Shown: positions 18,134 through 31,639 of the stretch, piece after piece | How positions within the stretch are numbered: position 1 is the stretch's first letter | Layout: the number at the start of each line of letters is the position of its first letter | Source of the DNA: Moraxellaceae bacterium | GTDB lineage: Bacteria > Pseudomonadota > Gammaproteobacteria > Pseudomonadales > Moraxellaceae | Assembly: GCA_030680295.1 (NCBI GenBank) | Contig: JAUXVU010000001.1 | Coordinates: 62,001 to 126,000 of the forward strand | Reading direction: 5' to 3' | DNA: 64,000 nt | Notes under the pieces: generated by a model | Database searches by the model: none | Told to the model about the DNA's origin: nothing | What the model saw: the letters and a program-made list of their open reading frames with translations, nothing else | Made by a program: the position numbers and the translations under genes

Positions 18134-19196
18134 GATGATCTTCCTCAGTTAATTGAAAGCATGATTGCAACACGCTGGTTGCAAATGCACCAGAGGTCAA
18201 TGCAAACGATAATGACAAGGTATTTTTCGATAACCATTGCCAGCTCATATCTTGCAAACGGACTCGCAAAGCCCGACGTTGAGCCGGAATAGCCACTTCA
18301 CTCAATGCAACACAGGTCTCTTGCCAAGGGGCCAGCACCTGACTTTCTAAATCTAGCACCTCAGCTGAAACAACCGGCTCACCTGCACCTGGCAGTGGGC
18401 CTGTGGCATGTAATGCTAGGCTTGTAAAACGATCTTGCCAGCTGGTGTCATCCGATTCTGGTGTAAAAAAGCTGCCACGACCATCCAACTGCAAGACATC
18501 ACCTGGCAACACCTGCTGCCAACTGCCAGACTCAACACGCGCAGCTAAGACCTGATTAAATAAGGCTGAACGAATGGCGGATAACCAAAGACTTTCGCGT
18601 GCATCCTGACGACGTCGACGGCCATTATTACGCGCTGCCAACAACGCCAAACCACGACCAATATTACTGCCATCCCGCCCAAAACGTTGCAGGCCAAAAT
18701 AGTTGGGCACGCCTTGATCACGCATATCGTTAAGTCGCTGATTTATTTCTGCCTGACTGCCACTAACTTCACGCAGCACAATCTGAAAATGATTACCGGC
18801 ATGAGCTCCACGCCTTAACTTGCGAGAACTACGCTGCTGGGATAACACCGTAAAGCCGGCCTGCTCATCACCCACTAAGCCTAGATCGTCTGGCCACAAA
18901 CCGCCGCCGGGCCAATGCACACTAAACCATTGCCGGGTTATTGCATGACGATCTTTAAGGCCAGAATAACTCACTTGCTTGGCCGGCAATTGCAGCTGCT
19001 TGGCTATGGCGCCAGCAACATAATCAGTATTCAGGCCACGCTTTTGCACCCATAACCACAAATGCTCACCGCTACCATCGGGGCTAAACTCTAAAAACTC
19101 TTCAACTTGAAAATCTTCCGCCACTGTTTTTAATTGAGCGGTTGCCACCGCTTGGCCCCACGGTGACAAAAAAGATCCTGGCGTTAATGTCGTCAT
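18111..19196 (-). CDS. truD: tRNA pseudouridine(13) synthase
   Basis: TruD makes pseudouridine 13 in tRNA-Glu. It has the family motif [14 protein letters not shown], containing the catalytic Asp, and the NYFGLQRFG signature of the TruD fold. I choose the ATG at 19196, which overlaps the ispF stop as ATGA and gives 361 residues. A GTG four codons upstream is possible. It is coupled to ispF upstream and surE downstream. Confidence 0.95.
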   Translation of the reverse strand: MTTLTPGSFLSPWGQAVATAQLKTVAEDFQVEEFLEFSPDGSGEHLWLWVQKRGLNTDYVAGAIAKQLQLPAKQVSYSGLKDRHAITRQWFSVHWPGGGLWPDDLGLVGDEQAGFTVLSQQRSSRKLRRGAHAGNHFQIVLREVSGSQAEINQRLNDMRDQGVPNYFGLQRFGRDGSNIGRGLALLAARNNGRRRRQDARESLWLSAIRSALFNQVLAARVESGSWQQVLPGDVLQLDGRGSFFTPESDDTSWQDRFTSLALHATGPLPGAGEPVVSAEVLDLESQVLAPWQETCVALSEVAIPAQRRALRVRLQDMSWQWLSKNTLSLSFALTSGAFATSVLQSCFQLTEEDHHALSAEQ

Positions 19197-19690
19197 TGTA
19201 TTGGCCACAGCAGCACAACAGCATGCGCCTCAATCCCTTCACCACGCCCAACAAAACCCAGCTTTTCTGTCGTTGTTGCCTTCACGCTGACTTGGCCATC
19301 TGCCACATTGAGGTCACTGGCTATGCAGCTGCGCATGGCCTCAATATGTGGTGCTAAACGCGGTTGCTGCGCGAGTACGGTGATATCCGTATTGGCCACC
19401 TGATAACCTGCTTTGTGAACTAAAGACATGACGTGACGTAGCAAAACACGACTATCGGCTTTGGCATATTGCGCATCAGTATCTGGGAAGTGTTTACCAA
19501 TATCCCCTAAGGCTAATGCGCCCAGCAGTGCGTCTGCCAAAGCATGTAACACCACATCACCATCTGAGTGAGCGACCAAACCCTGACTATGAGCGATACG
19601 TACACCGCCCAAAACAATGGCGTCACCATCACCAAAGCGATGCACATCAATGCCATGACCAATACGGGGGCCAAGTGGAGAAACAGTCAT
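19193..19690 (-). CDS. ispF: 2-C-methyl-D-erythritol 2,4-cyclodiphosphate synthase
   Basis: IspF forms the cyclic diphosphate MEcPP in the MEP isoprenoid pathway. The 165 residues include GHGIDVHRF (zinc ligands Asp and His), the [20 protein letters not shown] signature, IGKHFPDTD, and [16 protein letters not shown] near the C-terminus. It overlaps ispD upstream and truD downstream by 4 bp each. Confidence 0.97.
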   Translation of the reverse strand: MTVSPLGPRIGHGIDVHRFGDGDAIVLGGVRIAHSQGLVAHSDGDVVLHALADALLGALALGDIGKHFPDTDAQYAKADSRVLLRHVMSLVHKAGYQVANTDITVLAQQPRLAPHIEAMRSCIASDLNVADGQVSVKATTTEKLGFVGRGEGIEAHAVVLLWPIQ

Positions 19691-20412
19691 TTATTGTCCT
19701 CATGATTATTCGTGCGACTAAACTCACGCGCCATTAACAACGCATGCGCCAGAGCCAAATCATCAAAATAGGTAATTTTTAAATTATCGCGCGCGCCTTC
19801 TACCAACAAAGGCTGCAAACCTACGCGCTCAATAGCGGAGGCCTCATCAGTGACAAGCACAGCATCACGTTGTGCTTGCTGTAGGGCATCAATTAATAGT
19901 CCTAAGCGAAAGGCTTGTGGTGTCAGTGCGTGCCACAAGCCTTCACGTGCGACGGTTTTCGCAACCTCACCCGTTAAATTTGCACGCTTCATGGTGTCAC
20001 GGACTGGATTGGCCAACAGACCACCAACAGGGTGGGTATCAATCGCTTTTAATAACTTGCGAACATCATTGGCACGCAAAAGCGGCCTGGCCACATCATG
20101 CACTAACACCCAGTCACTTGCTTGCGCCCCACCGGCTTGCAACGCCAGCAAGCCGGCCAACACCGAATCCATGCGCTCGGCCCCACCGCTAACAAATTGC
20201 AGTTTAGTGGAGTGCTGATACCACAGCTGTTGAGCACGCTCATCGTCTGGCGCCACAACCAACACAACTCGATTAATTTCTGGCAGAGAGGTTAAGGTAT
20301 TGATGGTGCGTTGTTGAATGGTCAATCCGGCCAGATCAAAATACTGCTTGGGCAATGCGGCGCCAAACCGCTTACCTGCACCGGCAGCAGGCACCACCGC
20401 ATAAATGCTCAA
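19687..20412 (-). CDS. ispD: 2-C-methyl-D-erythritol 4-phosphate cytidylyltransferase
   Basis: IspD couples CTP to MEP to give CDP-ME. The 241 residues start with the nucleotidyltransferase motif [18 protein letters not shown] and include [11 protein letters not shown] and [10 protein letters not shown]. The gene follows ftsB after one base and overlaps ispF by 4 bp, so the run ftsB-ispD-ispF-truD is probably one transcript. Confidence 0.96.
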   Translation of the reverse strand: MSIYAVVPAAGAGKRFGAALPKQYFDLAGLTIQQRTINTLTSLPEINRVVLVVAPDDERAQQLWYQHSTKLQFVSGGAERMDSVLAGLLALQAGGAQASDWVLVHDVARPLLRANDVRKLLKAIDTHPVGGLLANPVRDTMKRANLTGEVAKTVAREGLWHALTPQAFRLGLLIDALQQAQRDAVLVTDEASAIERVGLQPLLVEGARDNLKITYFDDLALAHALLMAREFSRTNNHEDNK

Positions 20413-20413
20413 C

Positions 20414-20758
20414 TTAAGGTGACTCCGCAGGAGGTGCTGCAGATGAGGAGGCTGAGCCAGAAAGTGCTTTACCGGTGATCAAATAAAACGTTTCATCATC
20501 GCGAATCATGCCTAGGTCTAATCGTGCACGTTCTTCGATGGCGTCTTTGCCGGTTTTAAGATCTAACACTTCCGCTTCCAACACAGCATTGCGCTGCTTA
20601 AGTGTTTGGTTCTCAGCGTGTTGTTCAGCGACGGCTTCTTTGATGCGGTGAACGGCCATAATGCCACCCTCACCAAACCACAGCTTGCCTTGTAAGATTA
20701 AGAAGACTGCAGCGGCCAGCCATAGCCATAAACGCCCGCTCTGACTGGCCTCTGTCAT
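20414..20758 (-). CDS. ftsB: Cell division protein FtsB
   Basis: FtsB is a bitopic protein of the FtsQLB complex that activates septal peptidoglycan synthesis. The 114 residues comprise a short cytoplasmic N-terminus, one membrane helix (about 10-27), a periplasmic coiled coil (about 35-70) and the conserved ERARLDLGMIRDDETFYLI segment. A low-complexity Ser/Ala/Pro tail of about 15 residues extends it. It starts 2 bp after eno and 1 bp before ispD, as in Pseudomonas and E. coli. Confidence 0.95.
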   Translation of the reverse strand: MTEASQSGRLWLWLAAAVFLILQGKLWFGEGGIMAVHRIKEAVAEQHAENQTLKQRNAVLEAEVLDLKTGKDAIEERARLDLGMIRDDETFYLITGKALSGSASSSAAPPAESP

Positions 20759-20760
20759 AC

Positions 20761-22071
<1,311 letters not shown>

Positions 22072-22080
22072 TTAATAATC

Positions 22081-22107
22081 AAAAATGGCCCGTCACATTG
22101 GGCCATT
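22081..22107 (-). terminator. Rho-independent terminator after kdsA
   Basis: AATGGCCC (22084-22091) and GGGCCATT (22100-22107) form an 8-bp stem with an 8-base loop. On the minus strand this is followed by a run of T. It lies 7 bp past the kdsA stop and separates pyrG-kdsA from eno. Confidence 0.75.
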
Positions 22108-22114
22108 CACTTAT

Positions 22115-22981
<867 letters not shown>

Positions 22982-22995
22982 TCAAATTATTGTGG

Positions 22996-24690
<1,695 letters not shown>

Positions 24691-24732
24691 TTACCACGCA
24701 CAGCCTCTGCCTTGAAACGGAAAAGCGCATGC

Positions 24733-24767
24733 AAAAAAACAACAGGGGCCAAATGGCCCCTGTTGTT
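24733..24767 (-). terminator. Strong rho-independent terminator after the OprO/P-like porin gene
   Basis: A perfect 13-bp stem (24738-24750 with 24755-24767, loop of 4) has GGGGCC at its core. On the minus strand it is followed by seven T (24733-24739). It lies 25 bp beyond the porin stop. Confidence 0.92.
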
Positions 24768-24791
24768 GGTACTTACTCGACGCAGTTCGGC

Positions 24792-26027
24792 TTAGAAGCT
24801 GAACTGAGCGCGGGCAGTGATAGCGGAGATATCTGCTTGTGGGTTAGTACCCGCTACACCTTTCGACTTACCATCATGATACTCAACCATGAAACGTACG
24901 TTTGATGTTGCGTAGTAGTTCACACCAACAGCATAACCAGACGCTTCTGCATCAGCTGCTGAGTCTTTGTTTTCAATCATGTCATAACGTGCTTTTAGCT
25001 CAATTGCGCCTGCACCTGGCTTAACTGACGGGCTACCGAAAGCACCACGAGTCGTGTTGTAACGTTTAGCATGGTCTGTAATGAAGTAGCTAACTTGCGC
25101 GTAATAGGCTGCAACTTTCTCATCTGACTGGCCAACATTCAACGAGTCACTAAAGTCTGCTAACGCATACTCAGCTTGAGCTGTGAAAGGACCTTGACGG
25201 AATGCAACTTCACCAGCAATTGTAGTTTGCTTATCAAAAGCTTGGTTAGCATTGATCAGTGTTGGGCGTACTTGAGCATTACGTGTCAGACGAGGCTGAA
25301 TTGCAAAGCCACCAGCACCAACTGTTGGGTTGCCAGCTTCTTCTGATGTCGCGCTTAAACCAAAATGCAAAGTGCTAGTGTCTGAATTAATTGGGAAAGC
25401 GTACACACGACCGTTATAGCCTAGAGCCTGCGAGTTAGTTGCGCCTGCAGCACCACTATTTTGCTCACCTGCTGTTTTGTTGTTGTAAACAGCTACACCA
25501 TAACCAACCATGTCAGTTTTACCGTTCAAGAATAAACCTTGTGTAAATTGACGCTGGTAAATGCCTGTTGCAGTCGCGAACGGACGCTCCATAAAGGTAA
25601 TGTCATTAGAGCTTGTTAACTCTTCCATGCCACGGAATGGCTTGGCTTGACCGATACGCAAAGTTTGACCACCCAACACTTCGCGACCAATCCACATTTC
25701 GCGGAAACCAGAACCGTTGTTAGCGCCTTGACCAGCAAAATCATTCTCAAACAAGTAAGTCCAGTCATACGCCTTACCAGATACTGATAAACGTGCACGA
25801 CGGAAGTCAGTTGTACTGTTGCGCTTTTGACCAGCAGCATTCAAATCATCTTCTTCAGTAACATAGTTGCCATCAAAGTGAATACGACCACCTAACTTGG
25901 CAGAAAAGTTGCCATCTTCAGACTTGATCTCGAATCCACCTTTTGTTGTTGCTTTGTCAGCCATTGCAGGAGCTGCAAAAGAGGCTGCGAAAACCGCTAA
26001 AGCGGTCAGTTTGATTGCGTGATTCAT
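24792..26027 (-). CDS. OprO/OprP-family porin
   Basis: This 411-residue outer-membrane beta-barrel has a signal peptide ending at ...APAMA-DK and a terminal Phe (ARAQFSF). The body resembles phosphate-selective porins O and P: an acidic start, GGRIHFDGNY, DFRRARLSVSGKAYDWTYLFENDF, and RIGQAKPFRGMEELTSSNDITFMERPF. Characterised members import phosphate or polyphosphate. A Pho box about 155 bp before the start supports induction by PhoB under phosphate limitation. AGAGG precedes the ATG. The gene is monocistronic with a strong terminator. Selectivity cannot be read from the sequence. Confidence 0.88.
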   Translation of the reverse strand: MNHAIKLTALAVFAASFAAPAMADKATTKGGFEIKSEDGNFSAKLGGRIHFDGNYVTEEDDLNAAGQKRNSTTDFRRARLSVSGKAYDWTYLFENDFAGQGANNGSGFREMWIGREVLGGQTLRIGQAKPFRGMEELTSSNDITFMERPFATATGIYQRQFTQGLFLNGKTDMVGYGVAVYNNKTAGEQNSGAAGATNSQALGYNGRVYAFPINSDTSTLHFGLSATSEEAGNPTVGAGGFAIQPRLTRNAQVRPTLINANQAFDKQTTIAGEVAFRQGPFTAQAEYALADFSDSLNVGQSDEKVAAYYAQVSYFITDHAKRYNTTRGAFGSPSVKPGAGAIELKARYDMIENKDSAADAEASGYAVGVNYYATSNVRFMVEYHDGKSKGVAGTNPQADISAITARAQFSF

Positions 26028-26444
26028 ATAAAAACCTCTGCATATATAAGTTAAGTGAGCCTTTTCGACGCTCGCAACCGCTATTTAGCAACTGCCAAGT
26101 GGCGGTGTATCACGTCCAAAGCGGCAACATGCCAGCCCTTGGAACAGATGCGAGTATCAAGAGGAAATGTTGCAGAGGCGGTACAGTTTGATGACAGTTC
26201 AGTGACAGCGCACCAAAGGTTTACATGACTTACAAAGAATTTTCTCAAGAGAAAGCAGCTAAATATTAAACTTAAGCCAATGATTTAATTATAAGTATTT
26301 AATTTTTTGCCGCTTATTCCAAGAAATATACCGCTTGTCGCAAATGTAAATAAATGTATCTAGAAATGTATTGCACCAAATATGGGCATGATTTAGCTTT
26401 ACTTAACCCCATTAAAAATATGGGTTAGCGCAAGGAGAAACATA
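26028..26444. other. Gene-free divergent intergenic region (417 bp)
   Basis: No convincing open frame or RNA gene is seen. The left part carries a Pho box for the porin. The right part is AT-rich and leads into the small beta-barrel gene. TAACCC (26404-26409) and GGGTTA (26422-26427) could form a small hairpin just before that gene's ribosome-binding site. Confidence 0.6.
26182..26208 (-). promoter_or_regulatory. Pho box (PhoB-binding direct repeats) upstream of the porin
   Basis: On the minus strand the sequence reads CTGTCAC-TGAA-CTGTCAT, two 7-bp PhoB half-sites with the standard 4-bp spacer, followed by CAAA and a partial third repeat CTGTAC at the same 11-bp period. This matches the enterobacterial and Pseudomonas Pho box consensus very closely. 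The -10 element is not clear. Confidence 0.8.
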
Positions 26445-27089
26445 ATGAAAACTAAACTCACGTTGCTAGCTGCTGTAGTTGCTTTAGCCCCTATGTCAGC
26501 AATGGCTGGTGGCTCTGTAGATGTTTTCTTTATTCACAATAAAGCAGAACTAAAACAGGGTGGTAATTCTGTAAAAGAGGATGGCAACGGCTACGGATTT
26601 CGTGGTATCGCCGAACTTGGCAATGGGCTTTCGCTTACTGCCTCTCATCAAGATACGCGCATTAAAGGAAGCAATATCGGAACTAATCTAGGTATTGCAG
26701 AAACACGCGTTGGCTTGTCATACAAACATCAAGTTAACGATCAATTTAGCATGACTGGTAATGCAGATTTTGTTCAGCTTGATGCAGAGCTAGATAAAAA
26801 TCTGGGAATTGGTTTAGCACTTGATGGCTATGCAGTGGGCGTTGGCGCAAGCTTTGCTGTAATTGACAACCTAAAAGTGTATGGCAACTTAGGCTATTTA
26901 AATCTAGGTAAGCTGAACAATAAAACCGTTGATGGCTTTGAATACACAGTAGGTGCTTCCTACGACATTAACCAAAATATTGCAGGCTTTATTGAGTACC
27001 GCTTAGTTGATGTTGATACAACAGCATTGGGCCCTAAAGTCAGTGTTGACTTAGACACTTGGCGCATTGGTGCTCGTTACACGTTCTAA
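26445..27089 (+). CDS. Small outer-membrane beta-barrel protein
   Basis: The 214-residue protein has a signal peptide (cleavage after SAMA, about residue 21) and alternating amphipathic strands ending in Phe (RIGARYTF), the hallmark of a BamA-assembled barrel. Its size fits an 8- to 10-strand barrel. Repeated 'YxxG...VxY' strand patterns resemble OmpX/Ax21-like 'outer membrane beta-barrel' proteins, but I do not recognise a specific family. AAGGAG lies 8 bases before the ATG, suggesting good expression. The gene diverges from the OprO/P-like porin and ends at a terminator shared with mazG. Confidence 0.8.
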   Translation: MKTKLTLLAAVVALAPMSAMAGGSVDVFFIHNKAELKQGGNSVKEDGNGYGFRGIAELGNGLSLTASHQDTRIKGSNIGTNLGIAETRVGLSYKHQVNDQFSMTGNADFVQLDAELDKNLGIGLALDGYAVGVGASFAVIDNLKVYGNLGYLNLGKLNNKTVDGFEYTVGASYDINQNIAGFIEYRLVDVDTTALGPKVSVDLDTWRIGARYTF

Positions 27090-27113
27090 TGCTTTAGAAC
27101 TCTGCATGAGTCT

Positions 27114-27140
27114 AAAAGGGCACCTTCGGGTGCCTTTTTA
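27114..27140. terminator. Bidirectional rho-independent terminator
   Basis: A stem of about 10 bp with GGGCACC and GGTGCCT around a TTCG tetraloop is flanked by A and T runs. It lies between the convergent barrel gene and mazG and can serve both. Confidence 0.88.
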
Positions 27141-27143
27141 TTA

Positions 27144-27992
27144 TCATAAGCCACTAGACTTAGCCTCATTCCACAACGCCACCATCTGCGCCAAACTGGC
27201 TGATGACAACGACTCCCCCTCGCTGCGTAACTTTTTCTCAATAAAACCAAAACGCCGCTTAAACTTCTCCATGCCGCCTAACAGCGCCTGTTCACTGCTC
27301 ACCTTTAAAACACGCGCCAAGTTCGTAGCGCAAAACAACACATCCCCTAACTCATCTTGCAAAGCTTCAATAGATAAACCCTCATCCACCGCTGCTTCTA
27401 ACTCATCAATTTCTTCACGCAACTTAGCAAAAATAGCTTTAGGGTCGGTCCATTCATAACCAACCTCGGCCGCCCGTGCCAATAACTTTTCTGCCCGTAA
27501 TAAAGGAGCATGCCCAGCACCCACCTTATCCAAAAATGCAGGTTTAGCCTCTGGCAAACCAAGACGCAAACGCGCGGCTTGTGCCAAGGCTTTTTCTTGA
27601 GCCTTAATAGCCTGCCATTGCGCACTTACTTGCTCTGGTGACAAATCTAATCTTGGCTTATCTAGACGACCTTCAGGAAAAATATGCGGGTGGCGGCGAA
27701 TTAATTTATCTGCAATCACACCGGCGACTTGATCAAAGTCAAAGTCGCCCTGCTCTTGAGCTAGTTGTGCTTGAAACACGACCTGCAGCAGCACATCACC
27801 CAGTTCTTCCTGCCAATCCAGTACATCACCACGAGTAATGGCATCGACTAACTCATAGGCTTCCTCAACGACATAAGGAGCTAGTGACTGTACCGACTGT
27901 GCTAAGTCCCACTCACAGCCCTGCTTGGGGTCGCGCAGTCGTGCCATGATCATTAGCAGGCGCTGCAGCTGGGGCAAGGCCTGCTGGTTCAT
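27144..27992 (-). CDS. mazG: Nucleoside triphosphate pyrophosphohydrolase MazG
   Basis: MazG hydrolyses NTPs to NMP and PPi and in E. coli lowers ppGpp under starvation. The 282-residue protein has the duplicated MazG fold: the first half carries GCEWDLAQSVQSLAPYVVEE, AYELVDA and EELGDVLLQVVF; the second carries LREEIDELEAA and DELGDVLFCATN metal-binding helices. The ATG overlaps the relA stop by 4 bp, so the two are coupled, as in E. coli and Pseudomonas. Confidence 0.95.
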   Translation of the reverse strand: MNQQALPQLQRLLMIMARLRDPKQGCEWDLAQSVQSLAPYVVEEAYELVDAITRGDVLDWQEELGDVLLQVVFQAQLAQEQGDFDFDQVAGVIADKLIRRHPHIFPEGRLDKPRLDLSPEQVSAQWQAIKAQEKALAQAARLRLGLPEAKPAFLDKVGAGHAPLLRAEKLLARAAEVGYEWTDPKAIFAKLREEIDELEAAVDEGLSIEALQDELGDVLFCATNLARVLKVSSEQALLGGMEKFKRRFGFIEKKLRSEGESLSSASLAQMVALWNEAKSSGL

Positions 27993-30256
27993 ACACTAGA
28001 CTCGCGATGTTCGGTGACACGTCGTGCTTCGGTGATATTTGGCAGCTGCTCAATGCGTGTCAGCACACGCGACAGTTTTGCCAGACTCGGCACTTCCATG
28101 GTTAGGCGCATCAGCGCCGAACCATCTTGGCGATCAGACTGTGTTTGTACACCAATGACGTTGACTTGTTCGTTGGCTAGAACCGAGGTGACATCACGCA
28201 GCAAGCCGGTTCTATCCCAGGCCCGCACCAGTATTTCAACCGGATAGACATCATTGGACTTAACTTGCCACTGCACATCAACCGCGCGGTCGGGGTCAGC
28301 TTCTATTAAGTGCTGATAGTCCATGCAGCCACGTGCATGCACGCTTACGCCGCGACCCTGAGTGACATACCCCACAATCGGCTCACCCGGCACTGGACGA
28401 CAGCAGCCAGCAATATGCGTCAGCAAATTACCCACGCCTTCAATGACAATGCCGCTGTCATTAATTTTTGATGGCTTACGAATAGTTTCAGGCAGCGCCA
28501 GCTCTTGTTGGGATGCCTGCACTAAACCATCGGTTAACGCGTGAGTCACTTTTGCCAGCGCTAGGTCACCGGCACCAATGCCGGCCAACACATCATCGGC
28601 TGTTTTTAAGTTAAAACGATCCGCGACAGACTCTAGGGCAGCACGCGACAGACTTACCCCTAAACGAGACAGTTCGCGCTCAAGCAAAACCTTACCTTCA
28701 GTCAGGTTGCCACTACGATCTTGCTGCTTAAACCACTGCCGCACCTTGGCCAGTGCACGGCTAGTGCCCAGATAACCAGAGGCCGGGTTCATCCAGTCGC
28801 GACTTGGAATACCACCTTTGGCGGTCATAATGTCGACTTGCTCGCCGGTATGCAGCTTATAGGTCAGCGGCACAATGCGGCCATTCACTTTGGCACCGCG
28901 GCAACCATGCCCCACTTCGGTGTGAATGTTGTAAGCAAAATCTAATGGTGTGGCGCCGCTTTGCAGGTCAACCACATGGCCATCACGAGTAAAGACATAA
29001 ATGCGCTCATCATGAATGGCCTGATTAATTTGCTCAGCCAGATCATCTAAACGTTGATCGCCAATATCGTCTTGCCATTCGAGCACTTGCCGCAGCCAAG
29101 CAATTTTGTTTTCGTAACGCGCATCGGAACGTGTGGCTTTGCCTTCTTTATAGGTCCAATGCGCACACACACCCAGTTCGGCCTCTTCATGCATTTCAAA
29201 GGTACGAATTTGCACTTCCAGCGGTTTGCCCGATGGACCAATCACGGCAGTGTGTAATGAGCGGTAACCGTTCTCTTTTGGCGTGGCAATATAGTCATCA
29301 AATTCACGTGGAATATGACGCCATAACGAATGCACCACCCCTAGGGCGGCATAACAGTCACGCACTTCCGGTAATAAAACCCGTACGGCACGCACATCGT
29401 AGACCTCATGAAAGCTGATGCCTTTACGCTGCATTTTTCGCCAAATGGAATAAATGTGCTTGGCACGACCGCTGATTTCGATCTTGCCCATGCCCATGCG
29501 TTCTAAGTTGACCCGCAGGGTACTAATCACTTCATTAATATAACCATCACGTTGCAGACGTTTTTCATCCAGCAAACCGGCAATTTGTTTGTATGCTTCA
29601 GGCTCTAGATAACGAAACGATAAGTCTTCCAACTCCCACTTGATGTGACCAATGCCCAAGCGGTGCGCTAGCGGTGCATAAATATCAAAAATTTCGCGCG
29701 CTACCCGGTGACGCCGTTCAGGCGCAGCATCTTTTACTTCTCGAATAGCAAATGTTCGCTCCGCCAGTTTGATCAATGGCACGCGGACGTCATCAATCAT
29801 CGCCACCAGCATTTTACGAACGTTATCTAATTGCTGCTGTTCATTATTGAGGTGCCGATGATCAGGATTGATCAAACGGCTAATCGCCGCCATGCGTAAG
29901 ACGCCATCAATCAACAGGGAAATATCGTGGCCAAAACGCTTTTCAACATCAATTAAGGTGATTTTGCCTTCACGCACACTGCGGTACAGCACGGCAGCCA
30001 TCAAGGAATCTTGATCAAGATTGAGCTCGGCCAAAATATCAGCCATAGCCAAGCCGGTTAAGAAGCTTGAGGTACGAGTAGACCAAACATTGTGCCGCGC
30101 TTCTGCTTCACGATCAGCACGCTCAGCATATTGGCACGCAGCCAATAACTGATCAGGGTCATGCAGTTCTACTTGAGCGGCAATACGCGCCATCCAAGCA
30201 TTAAGGTCAACACTACCATCACTATGGGATGGGTAGTCTTCACGTACTTTGACCAT
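27989..30256 (-). CDS. relA: GTP pyrophosphokinase (ppGpp synthetase I)
   Basis: RelA makes (p)ppGpp on ribosomes stalled by amino-acid starvation. The 755 residues comprise a degenerate HD hydrolase region (about 50-190; no HDxxED motif, as in monofunctional RelA), a synthetase domain (about 240-400; GRAKHIYSIWRKM, VYDVRAVRVL, ENGYRSLHTAV, EVQIRTFEMHEEAELG), a TGS domain (about 405-470), a helical and zinc-finger region with AGCCRPVPGEPIVGY, and a C-terminal ACT domain. It follows rlmD by 7 bp and overlaps mazG by 4 bp. Confidence 0.97.
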   Translation of the reverse strand: MVKVREDYPSHSDGSVDLNAWMARIAAQVELHDPDQLLAACQYAERADREAEARHNVWSTRTSSFLTGLAMADILAELNLDQDSLMAAVLYRSVREGKITLIDVEKRFGHDISLLIDGVLRMAAISRLINPDHRHLNNEQQQLDNVRKMLVAMIDDVRVPLIKLAERTFAIREVKDAAPERRHRVAREIFDIYAPLAHRLGIGHIKWELEDLSFRYLEPEAYKQIAGLLDEKRLQRDGYINEVISTLRVNLERMGMGKIEISGRAKHIYSIWRKMQRKGISFHEVYDVRAVRVLLPEVRDCYAALGVVHSLWRHIPREFDDYIATPKENGYRSLHTAVIGPSGKPLEVQIRTFEMHEEAELGVCAHWTYKEGKATRSDARYENKIAWLRQVLEWQDDIGDQRLDDLAEQINQAIHDERIYVFTRDGHVVDLQSGATPLDFAYNIHTEVGHGCRGAKVNGRIVPLTYKLHTGEQVDIMTAKGGIPSRDWMNPASGYLGTSRALAKVRQWFKQQDRSGNLTEGKVLLERELSRLGVSLSRAALESVADRFNLKTADDVLAGIGAGDLALAKVTHALTDGLVQASQQELALPETIRKPSKINDSGIVIEGVGNLLTHIAGCCRPVPGEPIVGYVTQGRGVSVHARGCMDYQHLIEADPDRAVDVQWQVKSNDVYPVEILVRAWDRTGLLRDVTSVLANEQVNVIGVQTQSDRQDGSALMRLTMEVPSLAKLSRVLTRIEQLPNITEARRVTEHRESSV

Positions 30257-30263
30257 TCAAGCC

Positions 30264-31625
30264 TCATCCGCGGCGTTCAAACACCGCAATCGATTCCACA
30301 TGGGTGGTGTGGGTAAACATGTCCATCACCCCCGCTTGCGTCAACACATAACCAGCTTGTGCCAGTTCACCCGCATCACGCGCCAGAGTTGCAGGATTGC
30401 AAGAAACATACACAATCCGCTTAGGCGCTAGCTTAATGACGTGCGGCAGCACTTCTAGTGCACCACTTCGGGGCGGATCAATCAAAACTTTATCAAATCC
30501 GGCTTGTGCCCACGCCAACCCACTCACATCTTGCGTCAAATCATGCGCATAAAAGCTTACATTGATCAGGCCATTGGCTCGTGCGTTTTCGCCACCACGC
30601 TCCACCATTTCCTGCGAACCCTCAACACCAACGACTTCGGCTGAAACGGTTGCCAAGGGCAAGGTAAAGTTTCCTAGGCCACAAAATAAATCCAGCACAC
30701 GCTCATTCGCATTTGGTTCAAGCAACTTTAATGCCAAGCTGATCATACGCGTGTTAATCGCCGCATTGACCTGGGTAAAGTCATTGGGGTGAAACGCCAT
30801 GCGCAAGCCATTGGGGCCAAATGCTGGCAAGTGATAATACAGCCGGTTTTCACCATCTTCTGGCCAAATGCGATGCACGCTGTCATAACCAGCAGGCTGC
30901 AAATAACAATGCCAGCCACGCTGCTGGCAGAAATCACGGATGACCTCGCGATCATGCGCTGTGAGTGGTTGCATATGCCTAAAAATAAGCGCTACTTGCG
31001 GGTCATCTGCTGTTGGGTCACCCGCCGCTACTTCAATCTGTGGCAACTGGTCGCGACCATCTAGTGTGGTAATCATCTCCCGAAGCGCCATAATGGTATG
31101 ACCAATACGCGCATCAAGCACATGACATTCCGACATTTCGGTCAAAAAGCCAGATTTACGTTCGCGAAAGCCCACCAATAACTTTTCTTTCTTAATAACA
31201 TAACGCACACCTAAACGTGCCTTGCGACGATAGGCCACATTGTCATCGACTAACGGTGGCAGCCATTGCTCAGGCTGCAGGCCGCCAAAATGCTGAAGCT
31301 GTTCGGCTAAAACCGACTGTTTAAAGCGAATTTGCGCCGCACGATCCATATGCTGCAACGAGCAACCACCACAGACACTAAAGTGTGGGCAAGCAGGCGT
31401 TACACGATCACTGGAGGCCTCAAATACTTCCAGCACATCACCTTCGTCATATTTACGCTGCTGCTCGTTGATATTGACGCTTACGCGCTCACCTGGCAGA
31501 GCAAAGTCTACAAACACCACTTTACCGTCGGCATGGTTCGCAATGCCTCGGCCATCATGGCTAAAACGGGTGATTTGCATTTCTTGGGGTGGCAGATTCG
31601 GCCGGCGTTGACGTCTACGCGACAT
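30264..31625 (-). CDS. rlmD: 23S rRNA (uracil-1939-C5)-methyltransferase
   Basis: RlmD (RumA) methylates U1939 of 23S rRNA. The 453 residues hold an N-terminal TRAM domain (about 12-70), a 4Fe-4S cluster motif ACPHFSVCGGCSLQHM, a SAM-binding LDLFCGLGNFTLPLA motif and the catalytic VSCNPATLARD motif. The order rlmD-relA-mazG is the same as in Pseudomonas. Intergenic gaps are 14 bp upstream and 7 bp downstream. Confidence 0.96.
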   Translation of the reverse strand: MSRRRQRRPNLPPQEMQITRFSHDGRGIANHADGKVVFVDFALPGERVSVNINEQQRKYDEGDVLEVFEASSDRVTPACPHFSVCGGCSLQHMDRAAQIRFKQSVLAEQLQHFGGLQPEQWLPPLVDDNVAYRRKARLGVRYVIKKEKLLVGFRERKSGFLTEMSECHVLDARIGHTIMALREMITTLDGRDQLPQIEVAAGDPTADDPQVALIFRHMQPLTAHDREVIRDFCQQRGWHCYLQPAGYDSVHRIWPEDGENRLYYHLPAFGPNGLRMAFHPNDFTQVNAAINTRMISLALKLLEPNANERVLDLFCGLGNFTLPLATVSAEVVGVEGSQEMVERGGENARANGLINVSFYAHDLTQDVSGLAWAQAGFDKVLIDPPRSGALEVLPHVIKLAPKRIVYVSCNPATLARDAGELAQAGYVLTQAGVMDMFTHTTHVESIAVFERRG

Positions 31626-31639
31626 GTTGTCTCACAAAG

